DNA from: Lampris incognitus
Taxonomy: Eukaryota > Chordata > Actinopteri > Lampriformes > Lampridae
Length of the DNA stretch: 64,000 nucleotides
Direction: 5' to 3'
Assembly: GCF_029633865.1 (NCBI RefSeq)
Contig: NC_079219.1
Coordinates: forward strand, 57,001,698 to 57,065,697
The stretch's first letter is position 1; each line of letters begins with the position of its first letter. The notes under the pieces were generated by a model. It was not told the origin of the DNA and searched no databases. It saw only the letters and a list, made by a program, of their open reading frames with translations. The translations under genes and the position numbers were made by a program. This document shows positions 10,862 to 23,547 of the stretch, in pieces.

Positions 10862-10953
10862 CTAGATGGCCAACAACAGGAGGAGGAGGAGGAGGAAAAA
10901 TGGAGGTAACGCTGTTCTCGATGAGCCTGCAGTACCTCGAGGTGCTGGAGTTT
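10862..10953 (-). CDS. efna4: Ephrin-A4-like, last coding exon (GPI-anchor signal, stop)
   Basis: The acceptor is CTCTCTCACAG. The exon supplies 2 nt that complete a Lys codon, then 29 codons and TAG. It encodes a short stalk (TPAPRGTAGSSRTALPP) followed by FF, eight Leu and AI ending at the stop. A small-residue stretch, a spacer and an uncharged hydrophobic tail at the very C terminus make a typical GPI-attachment signal; GSS is the likely cleavage region. The Leu run is written mostly as CTC codons within a (CCT)6 trinucleotide repeat, which could vary in length. The phase matches exon 3 exactly, which is the main reason for choosing this exon 10 kb away. Confidence 0.82.
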
Positions 10954-10957
10954 CTGT

Positions 10958-10988
<31 letters not shown>

Positions 10989-12637
10989 ACAGAAACCTGA
11001 TTCTCACATTGCACATGTAGCTGTGCAGACTTGCTGTATAAATATACGGGGCTTATGATGAATTGTAATGAAAAAAAAGAAGTGAAATCTCACCTTGTTT
11101 CTGTTTGGACCCCTCTGAAACTATGGCAGAAGATAGACAGAGCAAACGAGAGAGAAGGAGTGACAGAGGTAGAAGAGAGAGAGAGACACACAAGATGGGA
11201 ATTAAATCAAGTTGGGAGAGAAGCAAACAAGGTGCTGAGCCGTCTTTTTATTTTATATCGTTTTACGTTCTTCACACCGCTTCATACATTCCTACCACAG
11301 AAGTAAAAACAGGAACAGACAAACGACCACGGGAAGGGATTACCATTACTCTCAGTTCAGCGCCGTGAAAAATGACCACTGACTGGCTGTGCAACTCTAA
11401 ATATGTCCCCTATGCAGATTCTCCTAAAGGTCGGATTAAAAAAGGAAGGAAGGAAGGAAGGAAGGACGAAAGGAAGGGATAAAAAGCTTTGAAGAGAGCT
11501 TCAGAAGCACGGCATCAGGACAGGAAGATGTTATGCAAACTAGGAGTAAGGAATGACGGCGATCTACGGAGGGGAAAAGGAAATGGGGAGAGAAAAAAAA
11601 ATCACACACACACCCCCACCCACCCGAGAAAAAGAAAAAAAACAACAACAAAAAAAAACGACAAAATCTGTGATGACAGAGCGAAACCAAGAAGTGGACG
11701 GAAAATGAAAGGAAAGGAGGTAGAGACCCGTGTGAGAAAGTAAGGAGAAGAGGGGGGAAGAAAACAGTGGCTGGAAAGATTGAAGGAAGGAGAGAGAGGG
11801 AGAGAGAGAAGCAGTGGGGGGTGTTTGTGTCTGAGCGTCACTTTCTCAGCGGGAGGCAGACTAAAAGGAAATAATGGAGGGCGTGATGAGGGATGTTGAG
11901 ATGGGGGGGGGGTATGAGAGTGGGCGCTAGAGGGTAAAGGACGGAGGGAGCGAGGCAACAGAGAGATGCGGTGAAAAACAGTAAGAGAGTGGGAAAACAG
12001 GGGCCGTTACAAACGGGGGATAACGCAGGGGGGCGGGGGGAGGGGGGGGTGAAACGGTGTGGAAAAAAAAAGAAAAGGGCGAACGGGTCGGGAAGACGGG
12101 GATGAGTTTGCAGAATTGCCGCCGTTATTGAACCGATTAAACACCCGAACCCGGTGCTTCTGCGAGCGTGCGTCCATGTAGATGTGCTGCAGCCTTCTTC
12201 CGAGACCGCCACATGGCAGGTGCGCAGACACACACGGCGTGTGTAAACACACAAAACCTATGCAAACGCACATCCGCAGCCGCAGGCGCGGCGGTGTGGA
12301 CCTCTCCGGGTTAACTGGCGCTGAGCCACACCTTACGGCCATACCCGAAACGCTGGCCGAGATTATCGCAGCGGAAATGGACGGGTCAGAACAGATCCGT
12401 CCAAAAAAAAAAAAAAAGGTCACGTGGACGGCGTGGCTCGGGCGGGCGAGGCTGGATCTGTTGAACGAGGGCCCGGTTCAACACTCCATTTGTGTGCGAT
12501 ACGTACGGGTCCAACACCTTCGCAGTGACTTGTCGGTCCTGAAGACATGAACCGCTAAATTACTCCCGTGTTCTCCTACAACTAACAAGCATCCAGGAGC
12601 TAACGAAGCATTAAATAGCACGCTGGGTCTGGGCCTC

Positions 12638-12639
<2 letters not shown>
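10954..12639. other. Ephrin intron 3, left part: purine-rich, small microsatellites
   Basis: Holds (GA)n at 10960-10980, (GGAA)n at 11442-11465 and many G/A-rich stretches on the plus strand. No exon or transposon recognised. Confidence 0.55.

Positions 12640-12691
<52 letters not shown>
12640..12691. repeat. (GT)n microsatellite
   Basis: Pure GT dinucleotide run of about 52 bp in intron 3. Confidence 0.97.
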
Positions 12692-12694
<3 letters not shown>

Positions 12695-12954
12695 TCTTTG
12701 CAGAGAACAAAACGATACTTAAAGTACTTTCAGCTCTATGTAAAGCCATAAAATAATACCTTCACGAGACGAGCCGTTTGTAGATTTTGCCCGTTTGTAA
12801 GTTTCTTTTCTGTACCGTTTGCAAAAAAATTATTCTTCCCTAAATCTCTCCACTTCCTGTGCCTCCTCGTGTTATTATTAAATGTATTTTTACATTCTCG
12901 GTCAGAAAGGTTTTTTGTGATCAACCCAATACACACACACAAAAATGTCATAAC

Positions 12955-14742
12955 AGTGATGAGTAGGGTGTAGTTATTAACTCATGAGTCGGGTGTAGGT
13001 ATTAACTCATGAGTCGGGTGTTGGTTATTAACTCAGCCCTTCTTAAATAAATGTCATAATAGTCATGAGCCGGATGTAGTTATTAACTCATGATACGGGT
13101 GTAGTTATTAACTCAGCCCTTCATAAATAAATGTCATAATCGTGATGAGACAGGTGTAGTTATTAACTCAGCCCTTCATAAATAAATGCCATAACAGTGA
13201 TGAGCCGGGTGTAGTTATTAACTCAGCCCTTCATAAATAAATGCCATAATAGTGATGAGCCAGGTGTAGTTATTAACTCAGCCCTACATAAATAAATGTC
13301 ATAATTGTGATGAGACAGTTGTAGTTATTAACTCATGATTCGGGTGTAGTTATTAACTCAGCCCTTCATAAATAAATGCCATAATAGTGATGAGCCAGGT
13401 GTAGTTATTAACTCAGCCCTACATAAATAAATGTCATAATCGTGATGAGACAGGTGTAGTTATTAACTCAGCCCTTCATAAATAAATGCCATAACAGTGA
13501 TGAGCCGGGTGTAGTTATTAACTCAGCCCTTCATAAATAAATGCCATAATAGTGATGAGCCAGGTGTAGTTATTAACTCATGATTCGGGTGTAGTTATTA
13601 ACTCAGCCCTTCATAAATAAATGCCATAATAGTGATGAGCCGGGTGTAGTTATTAACTCAGCCCTTCATAAATAAATGCCATAATAGTGATGAGCCAGGT
13701 GTAGTTATTAACTCATGATTCGGGTGTAGTTATTAACTCAGCCCTTCATAAATAAATGTCATAATAGTGATGAGCTGGGTGTAGGTATTAACTCGTGAGT
13801 CGGGTGTAGGTATTAACTCAGCCCTTCATAAATAAATGTCATAATAGTGATGAGCTGGGTGTAGGTATTAACTCGTGAGTCGGGTGTAGGTATGAACTCA
13901 GCCCTTCTTAAATAAATGCCATAATAGTGATGAGCCAGGTGTAATTATTAACTCATGATTCGGGTGTAGTTATTAACTCAGCCCTTCATAAATAAATGCC
14001 ATAATAGTGATGAGCCGGGTGTAGTTATTAACTCAGCCCTTCATAAATAAATGCCATAATAGTGATGAGCCAGGTGTAGTTATTAACTCATGATTCGGGT
14101 GTAGTTATTAACTCAGCCCTTCATAAATAAATGTCATAATAGTGATGAGCTGGGTGTAGGTATTAACTCGTGAGTCGGGTGTAGGTATTAACTCAGCCCT
14201 TCATAAATAAATGTCATAATAGTGATGAGCTGGGTGTAGGTATTAACTCGTGAGTCGGGTGTAGGTATTAACTCATGAGTCGGGTGTAGGTATGAACTCA
14301 GCCCTTCTTAGATAAATGCCATAATAGTGATGAGCTGGGTGTAGGTATTAACTCGTGAGTCGGGTGTAGGTATTAACTCAGCCCTTCATAAATAAATGTC
14401 ATAATAGTGATGAGCTGGGTGTAGGTATTAACTCGTGAGTCGGGTGTAGGTATTAACTCATGAGTCGGGTGTAGGTATGAACTCAGCCTTTCTTAAATAA
14501 ATGTCATAATAGTGATGAGCGGGGTGTAGGTATTAGCTCATGAGTCGGGTGTAGGTATGAACTCAGCCCTTCTTAAATAAATGTCATAATAGTGATGAGC
14601 CAGGTGTAATTATTAACTCATGATTCGGGTGTAGTTATTAACTCAGCCCTTCATAAATAAACGTTATAATAGTGATGAGCCGGGTGTAGGTATTAACTCA
14701 TGAGTCGGGTGTAGGTATTAACTCAGCCCTTCTTAAATAAAT
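12955..14742. repeat. 1.8-kb composite minisatellite in ephrin intron 3
   Basis: Built from two related modules. A 55-bp unit carries GTTATTAACTCAGCCCTTCA, then TAAATAAATGYCATAATAG and TGATGAGCC. A 25-bp unit carries CATGATTCGGGTGTAGTTAT and is inserted between ACTCA sites of some copies. The modules alternate in non-random order, so longer blocks (for example near 13750-13860 and 14120-14280) are themselves repeated. Divergence between copies is low. Confidence 0.96.
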
Positions 14743-16900
14743 GGATCACACAGAAAAAAGAGAGAAATAAGGGTGGAGTCTGACTACCGTTTCTCTCCGT
14801 TTCCAGAATCAATTAACAAAACAAACAAACTGTCCACATCGACCGGTTCAACTCTTCGAGAGGGTGGAGGAGGAGGAGGAGGTGGAGAAGGGTCAAGGAG
14901 GGTCAGCACGTTTACAGAACGTTTACGCCGGCTGCATGCAGGAAACCGCGGCGGGCACGCGGCCCAATTTGCCGTCTTGTCAGAACAGTTTTCAAAATAA
15001 CGCCGTTGTGACGTTTTCGGCGCGGTATTTTCGCGGCCCTTTACCGCGGTCCTCGGCTCACATGGGACGAAGTCCAAACGGCGTGCTGGTACCGCGCTGT
15101 GCTGGTACCGTGTCGCGTGGGTACCGTGTTGTGTTTGCCGTGTGCGTCTAAAGGGGATTTAAGTACATGTGTGTTTTTACCGGACATGTTTTTCACTCCG
15201 TGCTCGTTTCTTTCCGCGCTGTATTTTTGGTCATGGCGAGCGTTGCCACAAAATGGCGCCTGTGGTGGTGGTGGTGGTGGTGTGTGTCTAAGAACAGCGC
15301 CGTCTCTGCACTGCAGTCAGGAACACACAGAATGTGCGACTGTGTGTGTGTACAACCGTGTGTGTGTGTGTGTGTTAGTGTGCACGCGCGCGTGTGTGTG
15401 TGTGTGTTTCCAGTCGGCAGAACTCCCCACTGCAGACAGACACCGCTCCACCACCCCACCTCTCTTCCCCGTGCCGCCATTTTACACACACACACACACG
15501 ACAAGCTAAGGCTAACCGACCAAATTAGCGGTCCACAAGAACAGGGAAAAAAAATGTTCGAAAAGAGCGAAAACACAAATGAAACACAAATGAGGAGGAA
15601 AGCGGCGAAAGTCAGATTTCTGTATCGCCGCTCTCGGGACGGGGGGGGGGCGGTCGGCTGGACGGGCGGTGAGGTGGCGAGTGTGTGCGTGCGTGCATGT
15701 CCAAGCGCGCGTGTGTGTGTGTTCAAGTTTGCACACGAGTGTACCGGGTTCAGAGGGTACAAAGGTATTTGGGAGACAGGAGGAGGAGGAGGAGGAGGAG
15801 GAGGAGGGAGGGCAGCCATAGGGGTAAATTCTATTTAAAAAAAAAGAAGAGAATGAAAGAAGTTGGGGCAACAGTACGGCTCTGCAACCTGAAATGACTG
15901 CAATGGACTGCTCACAGCAGGGGGAGGGGGTGGAGAGAGAGAGAGGGAGAAAAGAGGGACGGAGGAGAGAGAAAGGGAATCAATTAGAGAGGGAGCAGTG
16001 GGCCTGTAATGGCTTCTCGCAGTAGGGCGACGGGAAAAACGACAGGAGCAAAAAAAAAAGAAAGGAGAACGAGGGAGAGGATGACAGAGAATATGGGAGA
16101 TGGAAACAACAGGAGGAGTGTTTGGAGGAGTTGTAGCGGCGAAGAAGGAGAGCGGGCGGAAAGACCGAATAAAAAAAAGAAAAAAAGCGGAGGGTCTGCG
16201 GGGTGCGGTGGATTTAACACCGCCACGCCGGCACCGATTCGGAGGCTCATTTCTGATGCAACGGGGGCTCGAGCGCTCGTCAGCCAAGCTCCTCTTCTGC
16301 ACCGGCTCGTGCCAGCGCCATACCGGAGCGGACCGACATCACTGCCAAAACCACGAGAGAAAAAAAACAAACAAATCCAAAATGCCTTTCAAAATAATGT
16401 CGCCCAGTTGGTTCCACTCCGGTGGACGGCATTGGACAAAAACAAAAACAAAAGCAGGACAACCTTACAGGAGGGGACGGGCGAGGTGGAGACATTAGAG
16501 AGAAACACTCGCAGGGCTTCATTAGGGGCTCTTGGCGTCACACCGCTCTGCAACCCGCCCGCTTTGGCTTAATTTAAAGAGGTAAACACACACACAGAGT
16601 CACACAGAGCAGAGAGGACCGGGGGACGGGTGGGCGGGAGGTGACCTTGACGCAATGACAGCGTACCTGACGGGGCCTCGCTCGCTCTCGCTCCGTCACC
16701 TAACCGCCCTTCAGAACCATACGAGAGCGGTGTGTGTGTGCATATATCTGACTGACTCACACCCACAACAGGGCATTTACACCTGGAACTACCTTTTAAT
16801 TACACCGTCAGTTCTTGGGAAGTGCATTTTGGGAAGGGGAAGGGGAGGAGGAGGAGGGGGGAGATGCACATATTTAGGTTTAAATAAAGCATGCTGAACA
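14743..16900. other. CpG-rich, repeat-laden block in intron 3
   Basis: Dense in CG dinucleotides around 14900-15150 and 15600-16560. Also carries (GGA)n at 14862-14885 and 15779-15808, (GGT)n at about 15263-15281 and CA/TG runs near 15340-15410 and 15486-15500. No exon supported. Confidence 0.5.
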
Positions 16901-17714
16901 GGAGAGACAGGCTGTAGCTTGAAGGACATAAGCTGCCATCACTATTGAGGCCTACCCCACACACACACACACTATACACTTAACACACACAGTGTATGAA
17001 GACAAAGCACACCTCAGCGCCATGCTACCTGTCAGATGAAAGGGAACCTGAACAGGAAGAGAACTGGATAGTGTGTGGAGCATTACCACGGGGAGCAACA
17101 CAACAACAGCTGTGGTAAATCATCACTAATGGTCAGAGAGAGAGAGAGAGAGAGTGGGGGAACGCTACCTCTTCCATCTCTCCTCCCATCCATCCTATTC
17201 CCTTCTCTCTCCTCTGGCCTCACGTCCTCTCATCCCAATGCACTTGCCGAATAGCACACACACCAGAGACGGAGCATAATTCGGGGGGAGTGCTGTATGT
17301 GTGTGGGGGGGGGTGTTTGGTGGTCTGTGAATAAGTAACTGTATTGTAGATATGCAGTAGCATAGCGTGGAGTTTCAGTCAGAGCCTTCAGTAACTTAAC
17401 TGCAGCCCCCGCCCCACACATACATTTCTCATATGGGTGCCGACAGCCACATAACAAAATACGCTATCACACACTATATGCACCACTGGATCGAGACCAA
17501 CAAGACAGCTGATCTTCAACAACCACAACGCACACCCCTGTGCACTACAGCAGCTATTGCAGCATCACCATCACATCTTCCTTGATGTCACTCAGCAACC
17601 AGATTGCACACCACATGGCACAAAGACAACAAACAGGTTTCCACAGTTGATGTAACAGTGTTCACCACTCACTCGCACAACTTCAGCAGATTCTATAAAG
17701 TATAGCCACAATAT
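16901..17714. other. Intron 3, nothing recognised
   Basis: Ordinary sequence with a short CA run (16961-16973), a GA run (17134-17155) and a G run (17304-17313). Confidence 0.5.
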
Positions 17715-17843
17715 AGGCCCTGTGATGGCCCGGCGGCCTGTCGAGGGTGTCTCCCCGCCTGCCGCCCAATGACTGCTGGGATAGGCTCCAGCATCCCCGC
17801 GACCCTGAGAGCAGGATAAGCGTTTGGATAATGGATGGATGGA
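17715..17843 (+). mobile_element. Short form of SINE family A with target duplication
   Basis: Begins GGCCCTGTGATGGCCCGGCGG-like sequence and ends GGATAATGGATGGATGGAT. CCACAATAT flanks both sides (17706-17714 and 17847-17855), extending to ATARCCACAATAT with one mismatch. Confidence 0.82.
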
Positions 17844-19491
17844 TAACCACAATATTATCAGTGCACCGCCTTCAGTTTAATAAGAAAAACGAAACCCGTA
17901 CGTTACCTTTGCTGGAGTCTCACGATACCAGACAGTCGGAGATCTCCACATGTCTGGGACGTCTAAATGCAAGATCGTTGCTACAACAGCGTTGAGAACA
18001 CTTGCCAACAAACCTACGCCTACTGCTTTGGAAATCAAGACACACCTAACCGGAAATGATGCCCCCCCCCCCCCATCCTCCTCAGTAGTGAAACAAACTG
18101 GAGATAGAGCGAATCACCCTAACACGGGGAGATCTTTTTAAAACACTGAAAGTGGATGTCCTGAGCAGCGTTGGATCTTTTGACTCCGTGGTATCGAGTG
18201 TGTGCTCGGTCCACAAGATTGCTGCAATTACGGCTTTCCAGCGACTTTTAACCACGGACAAGAGATGTGTTGGCTTGTTTACCAACTGGTTATGGGAAAA
18301 GTTGGGTCTGTCAAGCCTGGCCGACTGTGTGCGACTTGTTGTCAGCACAGGGATAGGGATGTATGGTGCTGGTCATATTCCCTTCGCTGTCGATAATGGA
18401 GACGCAGGTTTTTCGTTTTCTTCAGTGACTGCGGCTAAGCCATCCTGTAATGCAGTTGTTGCTGGTACGACAGTGTTTAAAAGCGCACAACTTCTGCATG
18501 TCACCGCCCCGGTATGACGAGCCGCCCTAAAGACTTGGGATTGGTTCTGCAACGCAGTTTTTTTTTTAAAACTCATATTCTCTCCACCCAGTTCTAACAA
18601 CGAAAGCTGGGAGATTGTCCTCAGTCTCTAGTCGAGCAAAGCGTTTAGAGGCTGACACGTGAGTCTACCTTCCAGCTTAGGTGTGGGTCTTCTTCTAGTA
18701 ATCATTTCCTTCTCGTCTCCAAACGCTCGCCTTGAAAAAGGCACACGAGGTAGACCAGCAACAAGATCGTCAGCAGCTGCGAACGCCGCGGCCATTGCGT
18801 TTTCCATCAGCATGTAGCTTAGTTCGCTCACAACCCGCCGAAGACTCGAGCTCCAAGGTGATGACGACACCGGGGGCTGCCACCGATACGTCGCAGGGCC
18901 TCTGGGACACTCCGTCACCACACGTCAAAATGTGATTGGCTGATGAGTCATAATCAGTTTGCGGCTTCAGGCTTCAAGGAAAGGCTAGCAAGACGACTAG
19001 TGCTGGTCCAAGGAGCTGTGATGTGTTTAGGTAACATTCCTACACAGGAAATCCCCACTCGGGCCCACAAGAAAACAAGTAATTGAATTCAGACACGTTT
19101 CAGAGACAATTCAATTTAACTACGAAAAGCAAAAATCAGGATTTGGACAGGGCCAGCAGAGAAGGCCCTGATGGCCCTGGCGATACGAGACAGAAGACAG
19201 AGGAGAGGGGGAGTGAAGGTGGAGAAGGAGGAAGCCTAAGAGACTGCTGCTGTGGATGGTACCTAGATTAGTTTTGCTCCAGTAGCGAAAGATCATAAAA
19301 AAATGAGGATAGGAGGAGAAAGCTGAGGAGACAGAGAGAAGGGGAGGATTAGTGCCACTTCAGGAATAACAGAAGAGTAGGAAGAAAAGGAGGGGGGGGG
19401 TGTCCACGTGTGTGTGTGGTGGCAAAAGACAAGGAGAGGAGAGATCCTGGAATTTAGTCAGGATTAGTTTTGGTGAAGAACGGGCTATATG

Positions 19492-19492
<1 letters not shown>
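17844..19492. other. Intron 3, nothing firmly recognised
   Basis: Contains a C run at 18063-18074. A minus frame at 18628-18921 is open over 97 codons, including MENAMAAAFAAADDLVAG, with no family recognised. It may be a remnant of an unknown element. Confidence 0.35.

Positions 19493-19561
<69 letters not shown>
19493..19561. repeat. (GACA)n microsatellite, about 69 bp
   Basis: Seventeen GACA units followed by GAGAGACA-type degenerate sequence to about 19595. Confidence 0.97.
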
Positions 19562-19562
<1 letters not shown>

Positions 19563-19595
19563 GCGAGAGACAGAGAGAGAGACAGAGAGAGAGGA

Positions 19596-21151
19596 GAAAC
19601 GGATAGAAAAAGAAACACTGGAGGGGGGTAAAAGTGCGTTGCAGATCAGGAAGGAGTGGACAGGACGGGAAGCGAGTCGAAGAAACGAGTCAACTTTCTT
19701 ACCAATTTGTTACGTGCTTTGATAGAAACTGCACAAGTATGTGTGTTCGACAGCGCTGTGTGTGTGCGTGTGTGTGTTCGATACTTTGCATATTTCCATG
19801 AGTAAATAACAGCAGGGAATGCTTTCCTCGGAAGGTCAAACCTACATTAGCTTCTTCCCAGTGAATAACTATCCACAGAATTTCTAATTAACGACTACAG
19901 GATAATTAGTGCGATAAAAAAATTCATCAGCCTTCTCTCGAGTCGTAACGCGGCAAATCAGTTCCCGTCTCAGCAGAGCAGCGGTGGCATTTAAAGCTTC
20001 ATTCCAGACTGTTTTTTATTTCCAAAAAACAAAACAACAACAAAAAAACAAAACAACAACAACCAGTCACACACATTTTTATAAAGGCTATGCGATTCAG
20101 ATGCAAGAAATATTCATCAACGGACATGACGGAGTTTTGTGAATGCCTCATGCACACATACACACACACAAAAACACACACACACACACACACACTATCT
20201 GGTTCGTGCGGAAAACCCTTTGCTACCACTCGTCCCCGGATAGAGAGTGTAGGGCTAACAGCTCGATAGCCCCCTGCAGACAGCACTGGGATGGGAACTG
20301 GGACAGACGTCTCAGACACACATATGAGGCCACACATACACCACAAAAGAACACACGCAAATCTATGTCTACGCATGCATGAGCACACACGCGCGCGCAC
20401 GCACACACACACACACAGACCCAGACAGAGGCGCAGAAGCACATAATGGCGGTCACGCACACAGTGAAAGGCTCTAACATGCAGAGGCAGGCAGACACAC
20501 ACACACACGCAACTGTACAGGGATTCCCACAGTGACTGGGCAGCATTCCCAACCGGAATGGGCAGCTCGTTGAACTGGAAGACTAACATTACTTCAGGCG
20601 GGCTCTGGGTTAGATCAACTCTGGGAATTTCACACCGGGAGAGGAAGATAGAGAAAGACAGAGGGAGAGGGGGACGTACAAAAAAATTAAAAAAAAAAAA
20701 GGAAGCGAATGAGGGTAATGGTGTGGTTCGAAGGCTACTGCTTAACAGATCCGGAATCCAATTAGTTAAAAAGAAGCCGACAGAGTGAGTTTCATTTAGC
20801 TAGTGGGATTTAGGAGAAAGAGCCTGTCTAATCCATGTTCTGCGTCCACGTAGTTTACCGGGGGGGGAAAAGACACGAATTTCCTTGTGAGCGGTGCCGA
20901 GTCTTTCGGATGTGAATTAATGAGATAAAGAGAACACACGGAGGCAGCACAACAGAGTTACGACTAATAGAGATAAAGAAATAACAAGGCAGACAAAAGA
21001 AGTCGGCGGTTGGTGGGGGACAGGCGGGCCATTGGTTGTTTTAACACCAGCGCCGCGCCGCACAGAGGAGCGGTGAGAGGAGGAGCGGCCGGATCGATCG
21101 TGTAGACGAGAGGGATGAAAGAGGACGGGGTGAGGAGAGGAGCGTACTCAC
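19596..21151. other. Intron 3, right part
   Basis: Holds CA runs at about 20155-20194 and 20403-20417, and A runs near 20040 and 20690. No exon, RNA gene or transposon recognised. Confidence 0.5.
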
Positions 21152-21220
21152 TGGGCTCGCAGCACACGGTGACACGCAGCTTCATGCAGGGCAGAGGAGG
21201 GCCCTCATCTGCAGGCAGCG
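21152..21220 (-). CDS. efna4: Ephrin-A4-like, coding exon 3
   Basis: This 69-nt exon lies between acceptor CTCTCCAG and donor GTGAGT. In the phase set by the unbroken ephrin frame it encodes LPADEGPPLPCMKLRVTVCCEP. PCMKLRV carries the fourth conserved Cys of the receptor-binding domain, and the following VCC matches the V(S/F)VCC found in ephrin-A3 and A4 but not in A1, A2 or A5. The short size fits exon 3 of ephrin-A genes. In the frame produced by the exon 2 deletion this exon reads into TGA about 30 nt before its donor. Confidence 0.85.
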
Positions 21221-22363
21221 CTGGAGAGAGAGAGAGAGGGAGATGGAGAGAGAGATGAGAGACGGCTTTAAATGTGTGGCTTTTACATATTAACCACAAT
21301 AGACGGTGAAGTGCACCCCCCCCCCCCCAATGCACACGTCATGAAAAGGGGAAAACGACGCGCCGAAATTGAAGGAAATCCCTCCATCAAAGCCAGATTT
21401 AAAGGCATGGCAGATGCAACGCCGACTACTCGGAGCACTCTGGCGGCACGCAGGAGGCGAGGCAGTTTTTGTACCAATACCGGTGCTAACTGCAGAGTCC
21501 TACATCGCAACACCCTAAACAAATACAAACCGCACAATATCCAAAGTGCAAACACCACAGAGCGTACGTAAAGAGCCCGACCGCTCCGATATCAATACCA
21601 ATCACGGCCGGGCTGCAAAAGCACCGTTACTTCACCGGCGCCGCCTGCGGAGCGTTAAGTTTCATAACACGAAGCTGTTTGGCGGTTGCAGTTTGCGGCT
21701 ATAAAGGCTATACTTCGGCAATTCACAAACCACTGCCAACTCGGGAGAGGATCCGTCACACAAGCGGGAGCGAATGTTGCCCAGCGCCCCTCACTCTGCA
21801 TCCGCAACATCCACGGAATGACACGGAATAACACGGAATAACATGGAATAACATCGTCAGGCCACGTCCTCTGAGACGGTCTCATAACCGCGAGCCGCTG
21901 CCACGGACCATCTGAGGTCTCAAGGTGTTTCCTGTTTGGTGGCTGCTGTCCGGACTATGGGCCTCCTAGCTACATGTGGAAAAAAAAAAAAACTGGGCGT
22001 CGGCATACTTACAATGTGTGTTGGCGGGACAGAGACCCGGCGAGCCACAGACGGTGGGGTTTGTAGTCTGTGGGAGCCGGAGAGAGGAGCTGAGCCCCGC
22101 TCAGACTGAGCCAACTAATACCATTAGTGTTTCTAATACTATTGTACCGTCCTCCCGGGCTAATGCCATTATACTGTCTCCAGCGCTCGGGGCCCATTCA
22201 GCACGAGGCCCCAGAGCCAGACATTTGGACCAACTTTATGCCTTATCTGTAATGTTGACAAAACACACAATTGCTCAGAGCCCAGTATGGCATAAATAGA
22301 GGGGGGGCTGGAGGGGTACCATTGTTGTTTTTCCCTGAACAGCCCTGCACAACCACAATAGCC

Positions 22364-22394
<31 letters not shown>

Positions 22395-23547
22395 ACGCTG
22401 TTCTCATGCCCTGACAACGCTCCATTGTCCTGCAGGCCGCAACAGTAATTTATGTAAAGATTCTTTCTTTCCCTTCATCTCATCCATCCCTTCACTCTGT
22501 CGCTTTTGCCCCCCCCCCCCCGCCCGCCCCCCCCATCTCATTCCTCTTTCTCCTGTGTGGATTCCACTCATCCGGCCTTTCTCATCCCCTTTCGCTCGCC
22601 CGCACCCCCTCCCTCTACTGTCAGACTGTGTCCATCTTTGCTCTTTCTCCCGCTCTGTCACTCCTCCACGCTTCTCTACCTCCATTTGCTTTTCTGTCTG
22701 CCTTTTCCTCTCCCTCTCTCTGTAGTTCTGTATTGATCTCCATTTTTCTTCTTCCTACACTTGGCTGTCCCCCCCCCCCCCCAGCTTCTTTGTCGTCACT
22801 CTTCCCTTCTGTGCATTTTGCTTGATTCTTTTATTTGGTCCGTGTTGTTTTATGTGCCCCCCCCGTTGCTGCCTCTCGCATGGACCACCGCCAGAAGTAC
22901 AAAAAAACAAAACAAAAACCGAACAAGAGCAACAAAAACCTGTCATCCGTTTTTACAGCCACTAAGCCGTCTCCTCTCTTCCACCATCCAGTGGTTTGAA
23001 ACAACTGGGAGGGAACACAGGAGGATGCGATGGCAAGAGGAGAAAACAGGCGCTCGCAGATTTGAAATCCAGTGTTTACTGGGTTTATATAATTCAGCGT
23101 GTATTTATGGGAGAACGTAAAAGCTGCAGGTTGCTGGCGTTCAAAGCCTCATGAAAATCAGATTGGCCCGAGTGCTCAACCTTTTGGACTGGCAGCTACC
23201 AGATTGGGGCTGATCTTCACCCCAGAGCAGCAAGCTATAACATCAGATTATTCAACCCCCCCCCCCCCCCCCCCAAATCTTTTTGGTTTCAGCTATTTCA
23301 CTTAATGTGGAGAGCCTGGAGGCAGAAGAAATTCATTACTCTGCAAGAAAAGGCATTATCACAAAATCTCCAAATGTGATCATGTATTTAGCAAGTAGAA
23401 TTATGCATCTGCTTCCCATTATCGAAAACTCCTTGGGGCTCTCGGAACCCAAGTGGGAGCTGCAGAGGTAAATAGGTAAATGCCCTGGGCGTGCACATGC
23501 ACGCACACGCACACACACACACACACACAAACAAGGCCCATACTTAC
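21221..23547. other. Ephrin intron 2: homopolymer C tracts and simple repeats
   Basis: Poly-C runs at about 21316-21328, 22508-22520, 22770-22782 and 23256-23273. Also a TG run at 22364-22394, a CA run at 23509-23528 and four decamers of the type AATAACACGG at 21816-21855. No transposon recognised. Confidence 0.55.

Noticed and set aside
12955..14742. CRISPR-like array
   Set aside because: Repeats are contiguous 55-bp and 25-bp modules without unique spacers, in a vertebrate intron; it is a minisatellite.
18628..18921. 97-codon minus-strand ORF with MENAMAAAFAAADDLVAG
   Set aside because: No family recognised, and flanking frames break at once.
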